A DNA stretch of 64,000 nucleotides from Pseudomonas sp. FP2196 (GTDB lineage: Bacteria; Pseudomonadota; Gammaproteobacteria; Pseudomonadales; Pseudomonadaceae): NCBI RefSeq assembly GCF_030687715.1, contig NZ_CP117445.1, forward strand, positions 3,833,501 to 3,897,500. The letters are read 5' to 3'. How positions within the stretch are numbered: the first letter of the stretch is position 1; every line of letters begins with the position of its first letter. Position numbers and translations under genes: made by a program. The notes under the pieces are model-generated. The model was not told the origin of the DNA. It saw nothing but the letters and a program-made list of their open reading frames with translations, and did no database searches. This document shows positions 48,198 to 57,741 of the stretch, one piece after another.

Positions 48198-49667
48198 TTA
48201 GTTGTGCGGCGTGGCTGGGGTGGCGTTGGCTGCGGTCAGGGTCTGCCCCTGGAAGCCGCCGCCCAGCGCTTGCATCAGTTGAATCGACAGGTCGATCTGC
48301 TCGGCATTGAGGGTGGCCAATTGACGCTGGGCCTGCAGCAATTGCTGCTCGATGCTGAGCACGTCCAGGTAGTTGCCGATGCCGGAACCGTAACGCTGGA
48401 CGACGGTGTTGTAAGAGTCCTGAGCAATGTCGGTGGCGTGTTGCTGCGCGCCGATCTGCCGGCCGATGTCACGCAACTGATTGATCGTGTCGCTGACATC
48501 GCCCAGTGCTTTCACCAGACTTTTGTTGTACTGCGCCACCGCCAGATCGTAATCGGCGTCGCGCGCATCGAGGTTGGCGCGCAGGCGTCCGCCGTCGAAG
48601 ATCGGCACCGAAATGGTCGGCGCAATGTTGAAGAAGCGGCTGGCCGAACCGAACATCGCGTCACCCAAAAGGGATTCGGCGCCGGCCGAGGCCGTGAGGT
48701 TGAGGTTCGGATAGAACTGGGTTTTCGCCGAGTCGATGTCTTTGCTCGCCGCTTCTACACGCCAGCGCGCGGCGACCAGATCCGGGCGACGACCGAGCAG
48801 TTCCGCCGGTAACACCGACGGCACCGCCACGGCGCTGGCCTGCAGCACTTTCGGCCGGGCGATCTCATTGCCGCGATCCGGGCCTTTGCCGAGCAACACG
48901 GCCAAGGCGATTTTCGCGCTGTTCAAGCGTTTTTCCGCATCGATCAAGCTGGCTTCGGAGCTGGCTTCCAGGCTTTGGGTTTGCTGGAACTGATACTGGC
49001 TGTCGATCCCCGAGCTCAAGCGACGCTGGCTCAAATCGAGCATTTGCTTGGTGCGCTTGAGGTCTTCGTTCGCCAGGTCATAAACGATGTGCGCCTGACC
49101 GAGATCGCTGTAAGCGCGGGCCACGTCGGCGGCGAGGGTCAACTGCGCAGCCTGACGGTCGACTTCGGCGGCACGGGCCTGACCGAGGGCGGCTTCCCAG
49201 GCGTCACGCTGACCGCCCCACAGATCGAAGTTGTAATTGAAGCCGGCGCTGACATTACGCACGGTGGCGTAAGCATCGCCCTGCCCTCGCGGATCCTGAT
49301 CCTTGGCCAGGCGCGAACGGCTGATACCGGCGCTGGCGTCGAGGGTCGGATAACGCGCGGCATCGGCGGCATACGCGGCGGCGCTGGCCTGATGGGCACG
49401 GGCTTCGGCGATCTGCATGTCCGGGCTGTCGTGCAGCGCTTCGCGGATCAAGCCGTCGAGCTGTGGATCGCCGAGGCTGGTCCACCAGTCGCTTTTCGGC
49501 CACGCGGCGGGCGACAGAGTGACACCGTTGAGGGATTGGCTGGCGTTGAGACTTTTCGCATCAAGGCTTTTGCCTTGAGTGTCGAGGCCGCTGTAGTTGG
49601 CGCAACCGGCGAGGATCATCGCCGACAGCACGAGGGTCAGGCTGCTGCGCAAGGTTTTACCGCTCAT
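48198..49667 (-). CDS. Outer membrane efflux lipoprotein (NodT/OprM type)
   Basis: A 489-residue TolC-like channel. A lipoprotein signal with lipobox LAGC is near residues 20-23, and two OEP repeats follow. It supplies the outer membrane exit for EmrAB. The ATG at 49667 is chosen because AGGTG stands before it; a GTG at 49676 is also possible. Either way it overlaps the end of marR. Confidence 0.92.
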   Translation of the reverse strand: MSGKTLRSSLTLVLSAMILAGCANYSGLDTQGKSLDAKSLNASQSLNGVTLSPAAWPKSDWWTSLGDPQLDGLIREALHDSPDMQIAEARAHQASAAAYAADAARYPTLDASAGISRSRLAKDQDPRGQGDAYATVRNVSAGFNYNFDLWGGQRDAWEAALGQARAAEVDRQAAQLTLAADVARAYSDLGQAHIVYDLANEDLKRTKQMLDLSQRRLSSGIDSQYQFQQTQSLEASSEASLIDAEKRLNSAKIALAVLLGKGPDRGNEIARPKVLQASAVAVPSVLPAELLGRRPDLVAARWRVEAASKDIDSAKTQFYPNLNLTASAGAESLLGDAMFGSASRFFNIAPTISVPIFDGGRLRANLDARDADYDLAVAQYNKSLVKALGDVSDTINQLRDIGRQIGAQQHATDIAQDSYNTVVQRYGSGIGNYLDVLSIEQQLLQAQRQLATLNAEQIDLSIQLMQALGGGFQGQTLTAANATPATPHN

Positions 49668-50139
49668 TGTGTTCACCTAACCGCTGGATAGTGATCGGGT
49701 CACCGGCTGCCAGCAGGATTTTCTTGAGGATGTATTCCAGGGTTTTCAACTCGTCCGGAGTGACGGCGCCGGCCAGTTCATTCATCGCATCGGCGCCGAT
49801 GTGCGGCAGGCGATCGGCCAGTTGCTGGCCTTGTTCAGTCAGTTTCAGTTGCACCTGACGGCGATCGCCTTCGCTGCGTTGGCGAACCAGGAAACCTTTC
49901 TGCTCCAGACGATCGAGCATGCGCGTCATCGAACCGCTGTCCAGCGACAGATGCCGGCACAACTCGGCCGGGGTGTCGACGCCGAACTGGGCCATGATGA
50001 TCAACACCTTGAACTGCGCGGCGGTGATGCCGTGGGGTTCCATGTGGGTGTCGATGATCCGGTCCTTGAGCAGCGCAGCACGGCCAAGCAACAAGCCGAG
50101 ATGGCAGTGTTTGAATTCGTCCGGGGTGAAATGCTTCAT
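49657..50139 (-). CDS. MarR-family repressor of the efflux operon
   Basis: A 160-residue winged-helix regulator. The recognition region reads LCRHLSLDSGSMTRMLDRLE, followed by the wing RQRSEGDRRQVQLKLTEQG. An AGGTGAG site precedes the ATG at 50139. It is the first gene of the marR-channel-emrA-emrB operon and faces two palindromes that should be its own operators, so drug-induced derepression is the likely control. Confidence 0.92.
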   Translation of the reverse strand: MKHFTPDEFKHCHLGLLLGRAALLKDRIIDTHMEPHGITAAQFKVLIIMAQFGVDTPAELCRHLSLDSGSMTRMLDRLEQKGFLVRQRSEGDRRQVQLKLTEQGQQLADRLPHIGADAMNELAGAVTPDELKTLEYILKKILLAAGDPITIQRLGEHNER

Positions 50140-50153
50140 GTGCTCACCTAATA

Positions 50154-50200
50154 ACTGCCTAGGCAGTGAATGTATGTCGAGATGTTACTGCCTAGGCAGC
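50154..50200. promoter_or_regulatory. Twin palindromic operators before marR
   Basis: ACTGCCTAGGCAGT (50154-50167) and ACTGCCTAGGCAGC (50187-50200) share the palindromic core CTGCCTAGGCAG. Their centres are 33 bases apart, close to three helical turns. They lie 15 bases upstream of the marR start. Confidence 0.85.
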
Positions 50201-50331
50201 GAATGTCAAACAAATAGTTAGCAGGCTTGGTAATTAGTTGACCAGTGGAGTGGTTTTTTATGTTCGGCAGACAGACGCCATCGCTGGCGTGCCAGCGATG
50301 GAAACGACTCGGTTTAAGGAAGGAGCGCGAT

Positions 50332-53300
50332 CTAGAAATCGCGCTTGTAGAAGATATCCAGCGAGCTCGCGACGCCACTGGCCGCTTCGAGATAAACCTT
50401 CTTGCTCAGCTTGTAACGCAGGGCAATGGTGCTCGCTGGTTCAAACACGCCAACGCCGTAGCGCAAACTGAGCTTCTCGGAAATATTGCCGCTGGCCACC
50501 ACGCTGGTGGTGTTGCCGCTGCCCTGGGTGTCGAGTTGGAAGTCCTGAATCCCCAGGTCTTTGGCCAAGCTGCTGGTCACCCCGGAACTGCCCATCAGGC
50601 CAAGCCCCAACGCCGCTTGCGCGAGCATGTTGTTGTCTTCGCCGCTTGTACTCAGCGGACGCCCCAGCACCAGATAGGACAGCGCCTGTTCCTGGCTCAT
50701 CGCCGGTTCCGAGAAGATCTGCGTAGTTGGCTGCTCGGCACTGCCACTGAGGCGAATGCCGGCGATTACGTCGTCGGTCTGGCGAATCGCTTCGATGTCC
50801 AGATATGGCTGGTCGATGGGCCCGGCGAACAGCAGACGCGCACGCCGCACCGTCAGGCGCTGGCCGTAGGCGCGGTAACGGCCGTCGTTGAGCCACAACT
50901 CGCCGCGGGTGTCCATGTTGTCGCCGATGTGCACCTGACCTTGCAGGTTGGCGGTCAGACCGAAACCGGCGAAGCTCAGTTTGTTCTGGCCGACGATGAC
51001 GTCGATGTCCATTTTCATCGCCAGCGGCACCTTGCCCTCTTCGGTCTGCGCACCGACGATGATCGTGTCATCCGAGACTTTCACCGTCGAGGGCGGCAAT
51101 TCGCGCACGGTGATTTCACCGTTGGGCACCTGCACTTTGCCGGCGATCTTCAGCTCATCGCCGGCCATGGAAATTTTCAGATCCGGCGCCACTTCGAGCT
51201 TGGCGTAGGGCTCGACGGTGACCGGTAGTTGCGTACCTTTCAACGCGAGATCAACCACCAGCGCCTGACCCCAGGCGACGTTGCCGTTCAGGCTGCCCTG
51301 CCCGGTCTTGCCGCTTTTCCAGCCGCCGTCCAAACGCACCGATTCACCGGCGATTACCGCTTGCAGTTGCAAGTCCTGCAACTCCATCGGCAACTCGGCA
51401 CCCGACACTTCGCCGTCACTGAGTTTCACCGTGCCGTTGACCAGCGGTGCGAGCAGGCCACCGGAAATCGTCCCGCTGCCATTGAGGCGTCCGGTGAGCT
51501 TCTCGACCATCGGCACAAACGGCCGCGCCACCGAAAGATCCAGCCCGGAAAGACGGAACGAGCCGCTCAACGGTTTGTTCTTCGGCAACGGATTGAGCTG
51601 CGCCTGCACCATCAGTTCACCGAGTTTGCCGCCGACAAAGTTGAGGTCGGTGTCGATGCGTTTGGGCGTCAGTTTGCTGGTGAGTTTCAGGGTCTGGTAC
51701 GGGAAGTCCAGCCACTGATCCTTTTCCTTCATGCGCAAGGTACCGCCGCTGGCGTCGATACTGACCACACCATTGGGGCCGCTCGCCGGCAGGTCCAGTT
51801 GCAGATCGGCATTGAGCCTGCCCTTCCAGGCGAAATCCTTGGGCAACCATTGCGCCAGACTTTCGATCGGGAACTGCTTGAGGTGGTAGCGCAGTTTCGG
51901 CTCCGGCATCAGGCGCTGATCTTCACCGCACAGGCTGGCATTGCCGGACATCCAGCAATGCGCGCCGAAGTTGATTTTGCCGTCAGCCAGACGTTCGAGT
52001 TTCGCCGGGTTTTGCAGTTTCCAATCCTGGCCACCGGCCTGAATGTCGCCGCTGGCCAGGCGTCCGCGCCAGCTGCCCTTGTCGAGATTGCCGTCCAGGC
52101 CCAACGCCAGTTTCAGTTTCGGCCCAAGCAGGTCGAGGTTGAGTTTCTGGTTCTTGATGTCGCCCTGAGCGCTGGCGGTTAACACACCCAGATTGGTGTC
52201 GCCGGCCTGAATCCCGGAACCCTTCAGATCAATCTTCGCCCGTTGCGCACTGTCGAGCGTGGCGTCAAGGTTGAGGCTTTGCAGGCGATTGTCCTGAAAG
52301 GCCAGTTGCGAACCTTGCAGGCCGAGTTTGCCTTGCGGCGCTTTCAGCGTGCCGGCGACGTTGACCTGGCCGTTGATCTGCCCGCGCAGTTGCGGCCAGA
52401 GCTGAGCCAGACGCGCCAGTTTGATGTCGATCTGCCCGGTGAGTTTCTGTTGCAGGCTGCCCTTGCCGCTGATGCTGTTGTCGCCGAGGCGGATTTGCAG
52501 GGCATTGAGGTTCCACTGCTCGCCCGCGCCGTCAGCCTTGGCTTGCAGGATCGTCGGTTGGCCGCGCAGTTTGCCTTTCAGATCGAGGTCGGCGGTGAGG
52601 CTCAGGCGCTCGTTCTTCATTTCGCCTTTGCTTTTCAGTGGCCCGGCCAAGGTGCCTGGCAGCTCCGCGACCCAGTACGCCGGGTTGAGCGCCGACAGAT
52701 CCAGCGCCGTATCCCAGGCGATGCCGTCGGCGAACTGCACGTTCACATGCCCTTCGGCCTTGCCCTGCCCGGCTTCCATTTTCAGTTGCGGCAAGGCGAT
52801 CTGTTTAAGACTGCCACTGAACGGACTGCTCAGGCTGAACGCCCCCGCCGGGCCATCCAGCGCGGCGGCGAAGTTACCGATGTACTGACCATCGGTGTAG
52901 GAGACTTCGCCGGTAAAGGTACGTAAGGCGACTTGCGGTTCGTCGATTTCGTTATAGAGCCGGTGCCACGGGAAGTCCTGCCAGTTGATGTTGGCTTGCG
53001 CCGTGAGGCCTTTGCTCCAGTCGACACTGCCGGTGAGTTTGAGGCTTTGCTTGTCGTTGGCCGTCAGGTCGAGGCCGGCAATCTGTGCGCCACTGGCATC
53101 GACTTTGCCTTGGAGCAGCAGCGCTACCGGCCCCTTGTCGGCGGGCAGTGTGGCGTTGCCGTTGAGCTGGTAACCGTTTTTCAGGTCGCCTTCGCCGGTC
53201 AACACCAGTTGATTGAGTTGCAGGGTGTCTGGCAGGTCGGCGCTCGGTTTGAATGCCTCGGAGGTGATGCGCACCTTGGCCGGCAGGTTTTCGGCCAGCG

Positions 53301-54006
53301 GTTGCAGTTCGCCGCTCAACTGGCCGTCGAGGTAGCCACGGCTGTCGGCGTGCAGGTTGAGGGTTTTCAACAGATCGCCGTCGACTTTCAACGCCAGTGT
53401 CCACGGCCCAGTGCCCGGAGATGGCAATGTCAGGTCACCGGCGATGTTCAGCGGCCAGTTGCCGGTCGGCGTGAGTGTGCCGGACAGGTTCAGGCTGAGG
53501 TCGTCGCGCTGCAATTTCACGCTGTCGATCTGCATGCCCTGAGCGGTCCAGTGCGCCGCCAGTTGCAAGCCCTTGAGCTGTTCGCTGCCGTTAAACAACA
53601 GGCTGCCGACCTGCACGTCGCCCAGTTCGATGGCCACCGGCAATTGCAGATCCGGCAGTTTGATCGGGCCGCTTTGCGTAGTTTCTTCGCTCGGTGGAAA
53701 TTGCAGAATGACCTGATCAGCCTTGAGCTGGTCGATGCACAGGGTCATGCGCGTCAGGCACAGCGGCGACCAGGCGAAGATTGGTTTCTGCAACTCGACG
53801 CGGCTGCTTTCTTGCTGCCACAACAGGTGATCGGCGCTCCACTGCCCGCCGAAGCGACCCTGGAAATTCTCCACGCTCAACCCCGGCACCAGCCCCAGCA
53901 CCCAACGGCTGCCAGCCTGCGTACCCAGCACCGCAGCGATGCTCAAGACAATCAACAACACCAGCGCCAACAGGGCCAATGCCGTTATTTTCAAACCACG
54001 CTTCAC
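50332..54006 (-). CDS. tamB: Translocation and assembly module inner membrane protein TamB
   Basis: A 1224-residue protein with an N-terminal membrane anchor (ITALALLALVLLIVLSIAAVL), a very long repetitive beta-rich body, and the DUF490 C-terminal domain (QTDDVIAGIRLSGSAEQPTT; LGRPLSTSGED). It spans the periplasm, partners with TamA, and is linked to outer membrane protein assembly and lipid transport. The start is GTG at 54006, overlapping the tamA stop by four bases. Confidence 0.94.
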   Translation of the reverse strand: MKRGLKITALALLALVLLIVLSIAAVLGTQAGSRWVLGLVPGLSVENFQGRFGGQWSADHLLWQQESSRVELQKPIFAWSPLCLTRMTLCIDQLKADQVILQFPPSEETTQSGPIKLPDLQLPVAIELGDVQVGSLLFNGSEQLKGLQLAAHWTAQGMQIDSVKLQRDDLSLNLSGTLTPTGNWPLNIAGDLTLPSPGTGPWTLALKVDGDLLKTLNLHADSRGYLDGQLSGELQPLAENLPAKVRITSEAFKPSADLPDTLQLNQLVLTGEGDLKNGYQLNGNATLPADKGPVALLLQGKVDASGAQIAGLDLTANDKQSLKLTGSVDWSKGLTAQANINWQDFPWHRLYNEIDEPQVALRTFTGEVSYTDGQYIGNFAAALDGPAGAFSLSSPFSGSLKQIALPQLKMEAGQGKAEGHVNVQFADGIAWDTALDLSALNPAYWVAELPGTLAGPLKSKGEMKNERLSLTADLDLKGKLRGQPTILQAKADGAGEQWNLNALQIRLGDNSISGKGSLQQKLTGQIDIKLARLAQLWPQLRGQINGQVNVAGTLKAPQGKLGLQGSQLAFQDNRLQSLNLDATLDSAQRAKIDLKGSGIQAGDTNLGVLTASAQGDIKNQKLNLDLLGPKLKLALGLDGNLDKGSWRGRLASGDIQAGGQDWKLQNPAKLERLADGKINFGAHCWMSGNASLCGEDQRLMPEPKLRYHLKQFPIESLAQWLPKDFAWKGRLNADLQLDLPASGPNGVVSIDASGGTLRMKEKDQWLDFPYQTLKLTSKLTPKRIDTDLNFVGGKLGELMVQAQLNPLPKNKPLSGSFRLSGLDLSVARPFVPMVEKLTGRLNGSGTISGGLLAPLVNGTVKLSDGEVSGAELPMELQDLQLQAVIAGESVRLDGGWKSGKTGQGSLNGNVAWGQALVVDLALKGTQLPVTVEPYAKLEVAPDLKISMAGDELKIAGKVQVPNGEITVRELPPSTVKVSDDTIIVGAQTEEGKVPLAMKMDIDVIVGQNKLSFAGFGLTANLQGQVHIGDNMDTRGELWLNDGRYRAYGQRLTVRRARLLFAGPIDQPYLDIEAIRQTDDVIAGIRLSGSAEQPTTQIFSEPAMSQEQALSYLVLGRPLSTSGEDNNMLAQAALGLGLMGSSGVTSSLAKDLGIQDFQLDTQGSGNTTSVVASGNISEKLSLRYGVGVFEPASTIALRYKLSKKVYLEAASGVASSLDIFYKRDF

Positions 54007-55730
54007 AGCTCAGGCCCCATGGAAAAGTGCAGCCGGATGCCGCCATCGTCGTCCAGCGCGTGGGCGAGGTCGAGGCGGATCGGCCCCACCGGCGAGACCC
54101 AGCGCACACCAATACCAACCCCGGTCTTGAGGTTCGGCAGTTCGAGTTTGTTGAAGGAGTTGCCCTGATCGACGAAAGTCGCGACCCGCCACTTTTCGGC
54201 GATCGAATACTGATACTCGACGCTGCCGGCGACCATGTAGCGACCACCGATGCGGTCGCCATCGGAGTTTTCCGGCGACAGGCTCTGGTAGTCGTAACCG
54301 CGCACGCTCTGGTCGCCACCGGCGAAGAAACGCAGCGACGGCGGTACCGATTTGTAGCCGTTGGTGGCGCTGCCACCGACCTGCACGCGGCCGAGCAGAC
54401 GGTGCTTGTCGAATACCGTGGTCAACCCTTTGACCAACGCCGTGCCATATAAAAGGTTGTTGTCCGAGCCGAGACCTTCCTTCGCCACTTTGCTTTCAAA
54501 GGTCAGGCGATAGCCGTTGTGCGGGTCGATGCGGTTGTCGCTTTTCAAGTACGAATAGCTGACGCCGGGCATCAGCAAGGTACTCAAACCCGAGTCATCG
54601 CCAAGTTCGTATTCCTCACGCTGCCATTTCAACGAGATCACCCGTTGCCAGCCGCTCGGTAATTTACTGTGCCATTCCGGGCCGAAGGTCAGCAGCTTGC
54701 TCAGGGTGTCAGAACCGTCGATGTTTTCGAATTGGTAACCGCCCGCCCAGCGCAGTTTGTCGGTCAGGGGCGGGTCGAGCGGAATGTCGTAGAAGAGGCC
54801 GACGTTCTGCCGTGGCGCCGACAGTTCGGCCTCCCAGCCATAGCTGTCGCCTTGCGGATTGACCCAATGGCGCGTCCAGTTGGCTTTGATGCGCGGGCCG
54901 ACGTCGGTCGAATAACCGAGGCCCAGGCCCATGGTCCGTGGTTTGCGCGTGTCGAGTTTGACGTCGACCGGGATCACGTCGTTCTGCGCTGCGGTCGGTG
55001 CGGCATCGACGCGCACACCTTCGAAATAACCGCTCGATTGCAGATCGCGGTTGAGTTCGGCGATCAGCTCGGAATCGTACGGTTCGCCTTCCTTGAACGG
55101 CACCATGCGTTGCAAAAGGTCTTCGTCGAACGGCGTATCACCCTCGAAACTGACTTTGCCCAGCGCATAACGCGGGCCGCTTTCGTAGATCAATTCGACA
55201 TCGGCGACGCCTGCACGCGGGTCGACCAAGAGTTTTTGGCTGGTGAAATGGCCGCTGAAATAACCGAAGCGCGAGGCCTGATTCTGAATAAGTCTTTTGG
55301 CGTCTTCATAACGCCCATGGTTGAGCACCGCACCGGACTTGAGCGCGTCGCTTTTCGGTACACGAAAGGATTTGAGGGAGGCCGCCGGGCCGTCGACACG
55401 GATGGTCACGTTACGCAGGCGAATCGGCTCGCCGGGATCGATGTTCAGCACCAGGCGCGGCGTGTCGCCGCCCTTGACGTCACTGTCGATCTGCGGCTGG
55501 TAGTAGCCCAACGCCTGAGCCGCCTTGCGCGCCTGCTCTTCGGCACCGCGACTGAAGCGCAGCAAGGCGTCTTCGTCACGGTCACCGAGGCTGCCGATAT
55601 AGCCTTCTATATTGGCCTTGAGTTCATCGTTGGACGGTTTGATCCGCACATCCAATTCACTTTGCGCCAACGCCGTGCAGCTGGATAACAGCATGAGCAC
55701 GCCACTGGTAAATCTTCCTGGAAACTTCAT
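54003..55730 (-). CDS. tamA: Translocation and assembly module outer membrane protein TamA
   Basis: A 575-residue Omp85-family protein. A signal peptide ends near TALA-QSE; three POTRA domains cover about 25-265 and a 16-strand barrel follows. The Omp85 motif RFFAGGDQSVRGYDY is present. The C-terminus IRLHFSMGPEL is the last strand. It is translationally coupled to tamB. Confidence 0.94.
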   Translation of the reverse strand: MKFPGRFTSGVLMLLSSCTALAQSELDVRIKPSNDELKANIEGYIGSLGDRDEDALLRFSRGAEEQARKAAQALGYYQPQIDSDVKGGDTPRLVLNIDPGEPIRLRNVTIRVDGPAASLKSFRVPKSDALKSGAVLNHGRYEDAKRLIQNQASRFGYFSGHFTSQKLLVDPRAGVADVELIYESGPRYALGKVSFEGDTPFDEDLLQRMVPFKEGEPYDSELIAELNRDLQSSGYFEGVRVDAAPTAAQNDVIPVDVKLDTRKPRTMGLGLGYSTDVGPRIKANWTRHWVNPQGDSYGWEAELSAPRQNVGLFYDIPLDPPLTDKLRWAGGYQFENIDGSDTLSKLLTFGPEWHSKLPSGWQRVISLKWQREEYELGDDSGLSTLLMPGVSYSYLKSDNRIDPHNGYRLTFESKVAKEGLGSDNNLLYGTALVKGLTTVFDKHRLLGRVQVGGSATNGYKSVPPSLRFFAGGDQSVRGYDYQSLSPENSDGDRIGGRYMVAGSVEYQYSIAEKWRVATFVDQGNSFNKLELPNLKTGVGIGVRWVSPVGPIRLDLAHALDDDGGIRLHFSMGPEL

Positions 55731-55795
55731 GGCGCGAATGCTATCACGGGCTTGGGAGCGTAATAGAAGCGGAAATTTCCCAAGAAGTTCGATTG

Positions 55796-56446
55796 TTATG
55801 CTGTTGCAGTTTGTAACACCTGCGGATTGGCGTGAAAAAATACGTGTTCGCGCACGGGGCCGACGGCAACTTCGCCAATCTCCTGATAACCCTGACGTTT
55901 ATAGAATTCCAGGTAGCGCGGATTGCCGGTGTCGAGCACCACGCCTTGCGAAGTTTCATCCACCGCACACCAGTTGTGTACGGCCGTCAGCAGTTGCTCG
56001 CCGAAGTGCTTACCCTGGAACTGCGGATGAACACCCAGCAACGGCAACATGTGCACCGAATCGCTGGGCACGCAGGCGGCCACGGCATCGTGATATTCCA
56101 GGTACCGACGGGTGCAGCGAAAACCGGTGCTGAGCACCATGCGCAGGCGCCATGCCCAACTCTCGGTGATGCCCAAACGGCGCTGAGGCGGCGCAATCAG
56201 CGCGATGCCGATCAGGCGGTCGTTGACCAGCAGGCCGATGGCCGGCAGATCCTGCAGGAAATGTTGCTTGACCAATTCGCGCACCGTCGCCCGCACCCGC
56301 TGCTCGTAGCCGGGACGCTCGGCTTCGAACAGGTAGCCGAAAGTCGGCTCGTGGCGGTAGGCCTGATACAGCAGGGATCGTGCTTCGCGCGAGTAGCCGC
56401 GGTCGAGCATATGAATGTCGGCGATGGCAGTCTGGGTTTCAGGCAT
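55796..56446 (-). CDS. GNAT-family acetyltransferase
   Basis: A 216-residue acetyltransferase. The acetyl-CoA motif is in LLGVHPQFQGKHFGEQLL and the following strand in GVVLDTGNPRYLEFYKRQGY. The Met at 56446 (MPETQTAIADIHM) is preferred over the open frame from 56518. It runs in the same direction as tamA, 65 bases upstream, and may be cotranscribed with it. Substrate is unknown. Confidence 0.85.
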   Translation of the reverse strand: MPETQTAIADIHMLDRGYSREARSLLYQAYRHEPTFGYLFEAERPGYEQRVRATVRELVKQHFLQDLPAIGLLVNDRLIGIALIAPPQRRLGITESWAWRLRMVLSTGFRCTRRYLEYHDAVAACVPSDSVHMLPLLGVHPQFQGKHFGEQLLTAVHNWCAVDETSQGVVLDTGNPRYLEFYKRQGYQEIGEVAVGPVREHVFFHANPQVLQTATA

Positions 56447-56570
56447 GACGATGATTCTCCCCGGGGCGCGGCTCAAATGACTGCGCTCTTGTTGGTACGA
56501 ACCTTTTGCCGTTGGCACAGTTCCCCACAGGTATAGACCAAAGCGGGATCTTCATCGACTGAACGAACGC

Positions 56571-56662
56571 CATCGCTGGCAAGCCGGCTCCCACAGGTTT
56601 CTCGGGTGTTCACAAAATTTGTGTTCGCTGGAGATCCCTGTGGTAGCTGACTTGCCAGCGAT
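56571..56662. repeat. REP inverted pair
   Basis: CATCGCTGGCAAGCCGGCTCCCACAG and an inverted, mutated copy ending in CTTGCCAGCGATAG. The rest of the 56447-56774 gap holds only the promoters of the divergent GNAT and xthA genes. Confidence 0.82.
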
Positions 56663-56774
56663 AGCGCCAGTACATGCAGCATAAATCTGACAGAGCTGAG
56701 TGAATCTGCTTACCCCACACTGGCCCCCATCCCACATGTCAGCTAGCATCGCCCTTTTGCCAGGACTGCCGACC

Positions 56775-57587
56775 ATGAAGATTGTTTCCTTCAACATCAA
56801 CGGACTGCGCGCCCGTCCGCATCAGCTGGCAGCGCTGATCGAAAAACACCAGCCGGACGTCATCGGCCTGCAGGAAACCAAGGTCCACGACGACCAGTTC
56901 CCGCTGGAAGAAGTACGTGCGCTGGGCTATCACGTGTATTTCCACGGCCAGAAAGGTCACTACGGCGTCGCCCTGCTCTCTCGTCAGGAACCGATCGCGA
57001 TTCACAAAGGTTTCGCCACTGATGAAGAAGACGCTCAGCGCCGCTTCATCTGGGGCACTTTCGCCGACGCCAACGGCGTGCCGGTGACGATCATGAACGG
57101 CTATTTCCCACAGGGCGAAAGCCGCGACCATCCAACCAAATTCCCCGCCAAACAGCGCTTTTACAGCGATCTGCAAGCCTTGCTGGAAAGCCAGTTCCAC
57201 AATGAACAGCCGCTGGTGGTGATGGGCGATGTGAACATTTCCCCGGAAGACTGCGACATCGGCATCGGCCCGGACAACATGAAGCGCTGGCTGAAAACCG
57301 GCAAATGCAGCTTCCTGCCGGAAGAGCGCGAGTGGATGGCCCGCCTGAAAAACTGGGGCCTGACCGACAGCTACCGCCACCTCAACCCCGACGTGACCGA
57401 CATGTTCAGCTGGTTCGACTATCGCAGCCGTGGCTTTGAAGACGAGCCAAAGCGTGGGCTGCGAATTGACGTGATTCTGGCCTCCCACGGTTTGCTGCCG
57501 CGGGTGAAAGATGCGGGCGTCGACTATGAACTGCGCGGCATGGAAAAACCGTCGGACCATGCGCCGATCTGGCTTGAATTGAGCTAA
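56775..57587 (+). CDS. xthA: Exodeoxyribonuclease III
   Basis: A 270-residue DNA repair nuclease (AP endonuclease, 3' exonuclease). Family motifs are [17 protein letters not shown] (E34), [16 protein letters not shown] and the C-terminal [11 protein letters not shown] with the catalytic Asp-His pair. The frame opens at 56700, but [10 protein letters not shown] at 56775 is the family start. It is a single gene. Confidence 0.95.
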   Translation: MKIVSFNINGLRARPHQLAALIEKHQPDVIGLQETKVHDDQFPLEEVRALGYHVYFHGQKGHYGVALLSRQEPIAIHKGFATDEEDAQRRFIWGTFADANGVPVTIMNGYFPQGESRDHPTKFPAKQRFYSDLQALLESQFHNEQPLVVMGDVNISPEDCDIGIGPDNMKRWLKTGKCSFLPEEREWMARLKNWGLTDSYRHLNPDVTDMFSWFDYRSRGFEDEPKRGLRIDVILASHGLLPRVKDAGVDYELRGMEKPSDHAPIWLELS

Positions 57588-57591
57588 AAAG

Positions 57592-57669
57592 CAAAAGATC
57601 GCAGCCTTCGGCAGCTCCTGCATTTGAAACGCGTTCCCCTGTAGGAGCTGCCGCAGGCTGCGATCTCTT
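57592..57669. repeat. REP inverted pair
   Basis: CAAAAGATCGCAGCCTTCGG and inverted GCCGCAGGCTGCGATCTCTTG right after xthA; it could also act as a transcript end. Confidence 0.88.
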
Positions 57670-57741
57670 GATCTGTAATCTTTTGGTCATGCGCCTGACT
57701 TAATCTCCCCGGCAATCCCCTTGGCTTCAATCGGTGCCGGC

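Noticed and set aside
46911..48812. Plus-strand open frame of 633 codons across emrA and the channel gene
   Set aside because: It spans two real genes on the opposite strand and starts in a REP pair.
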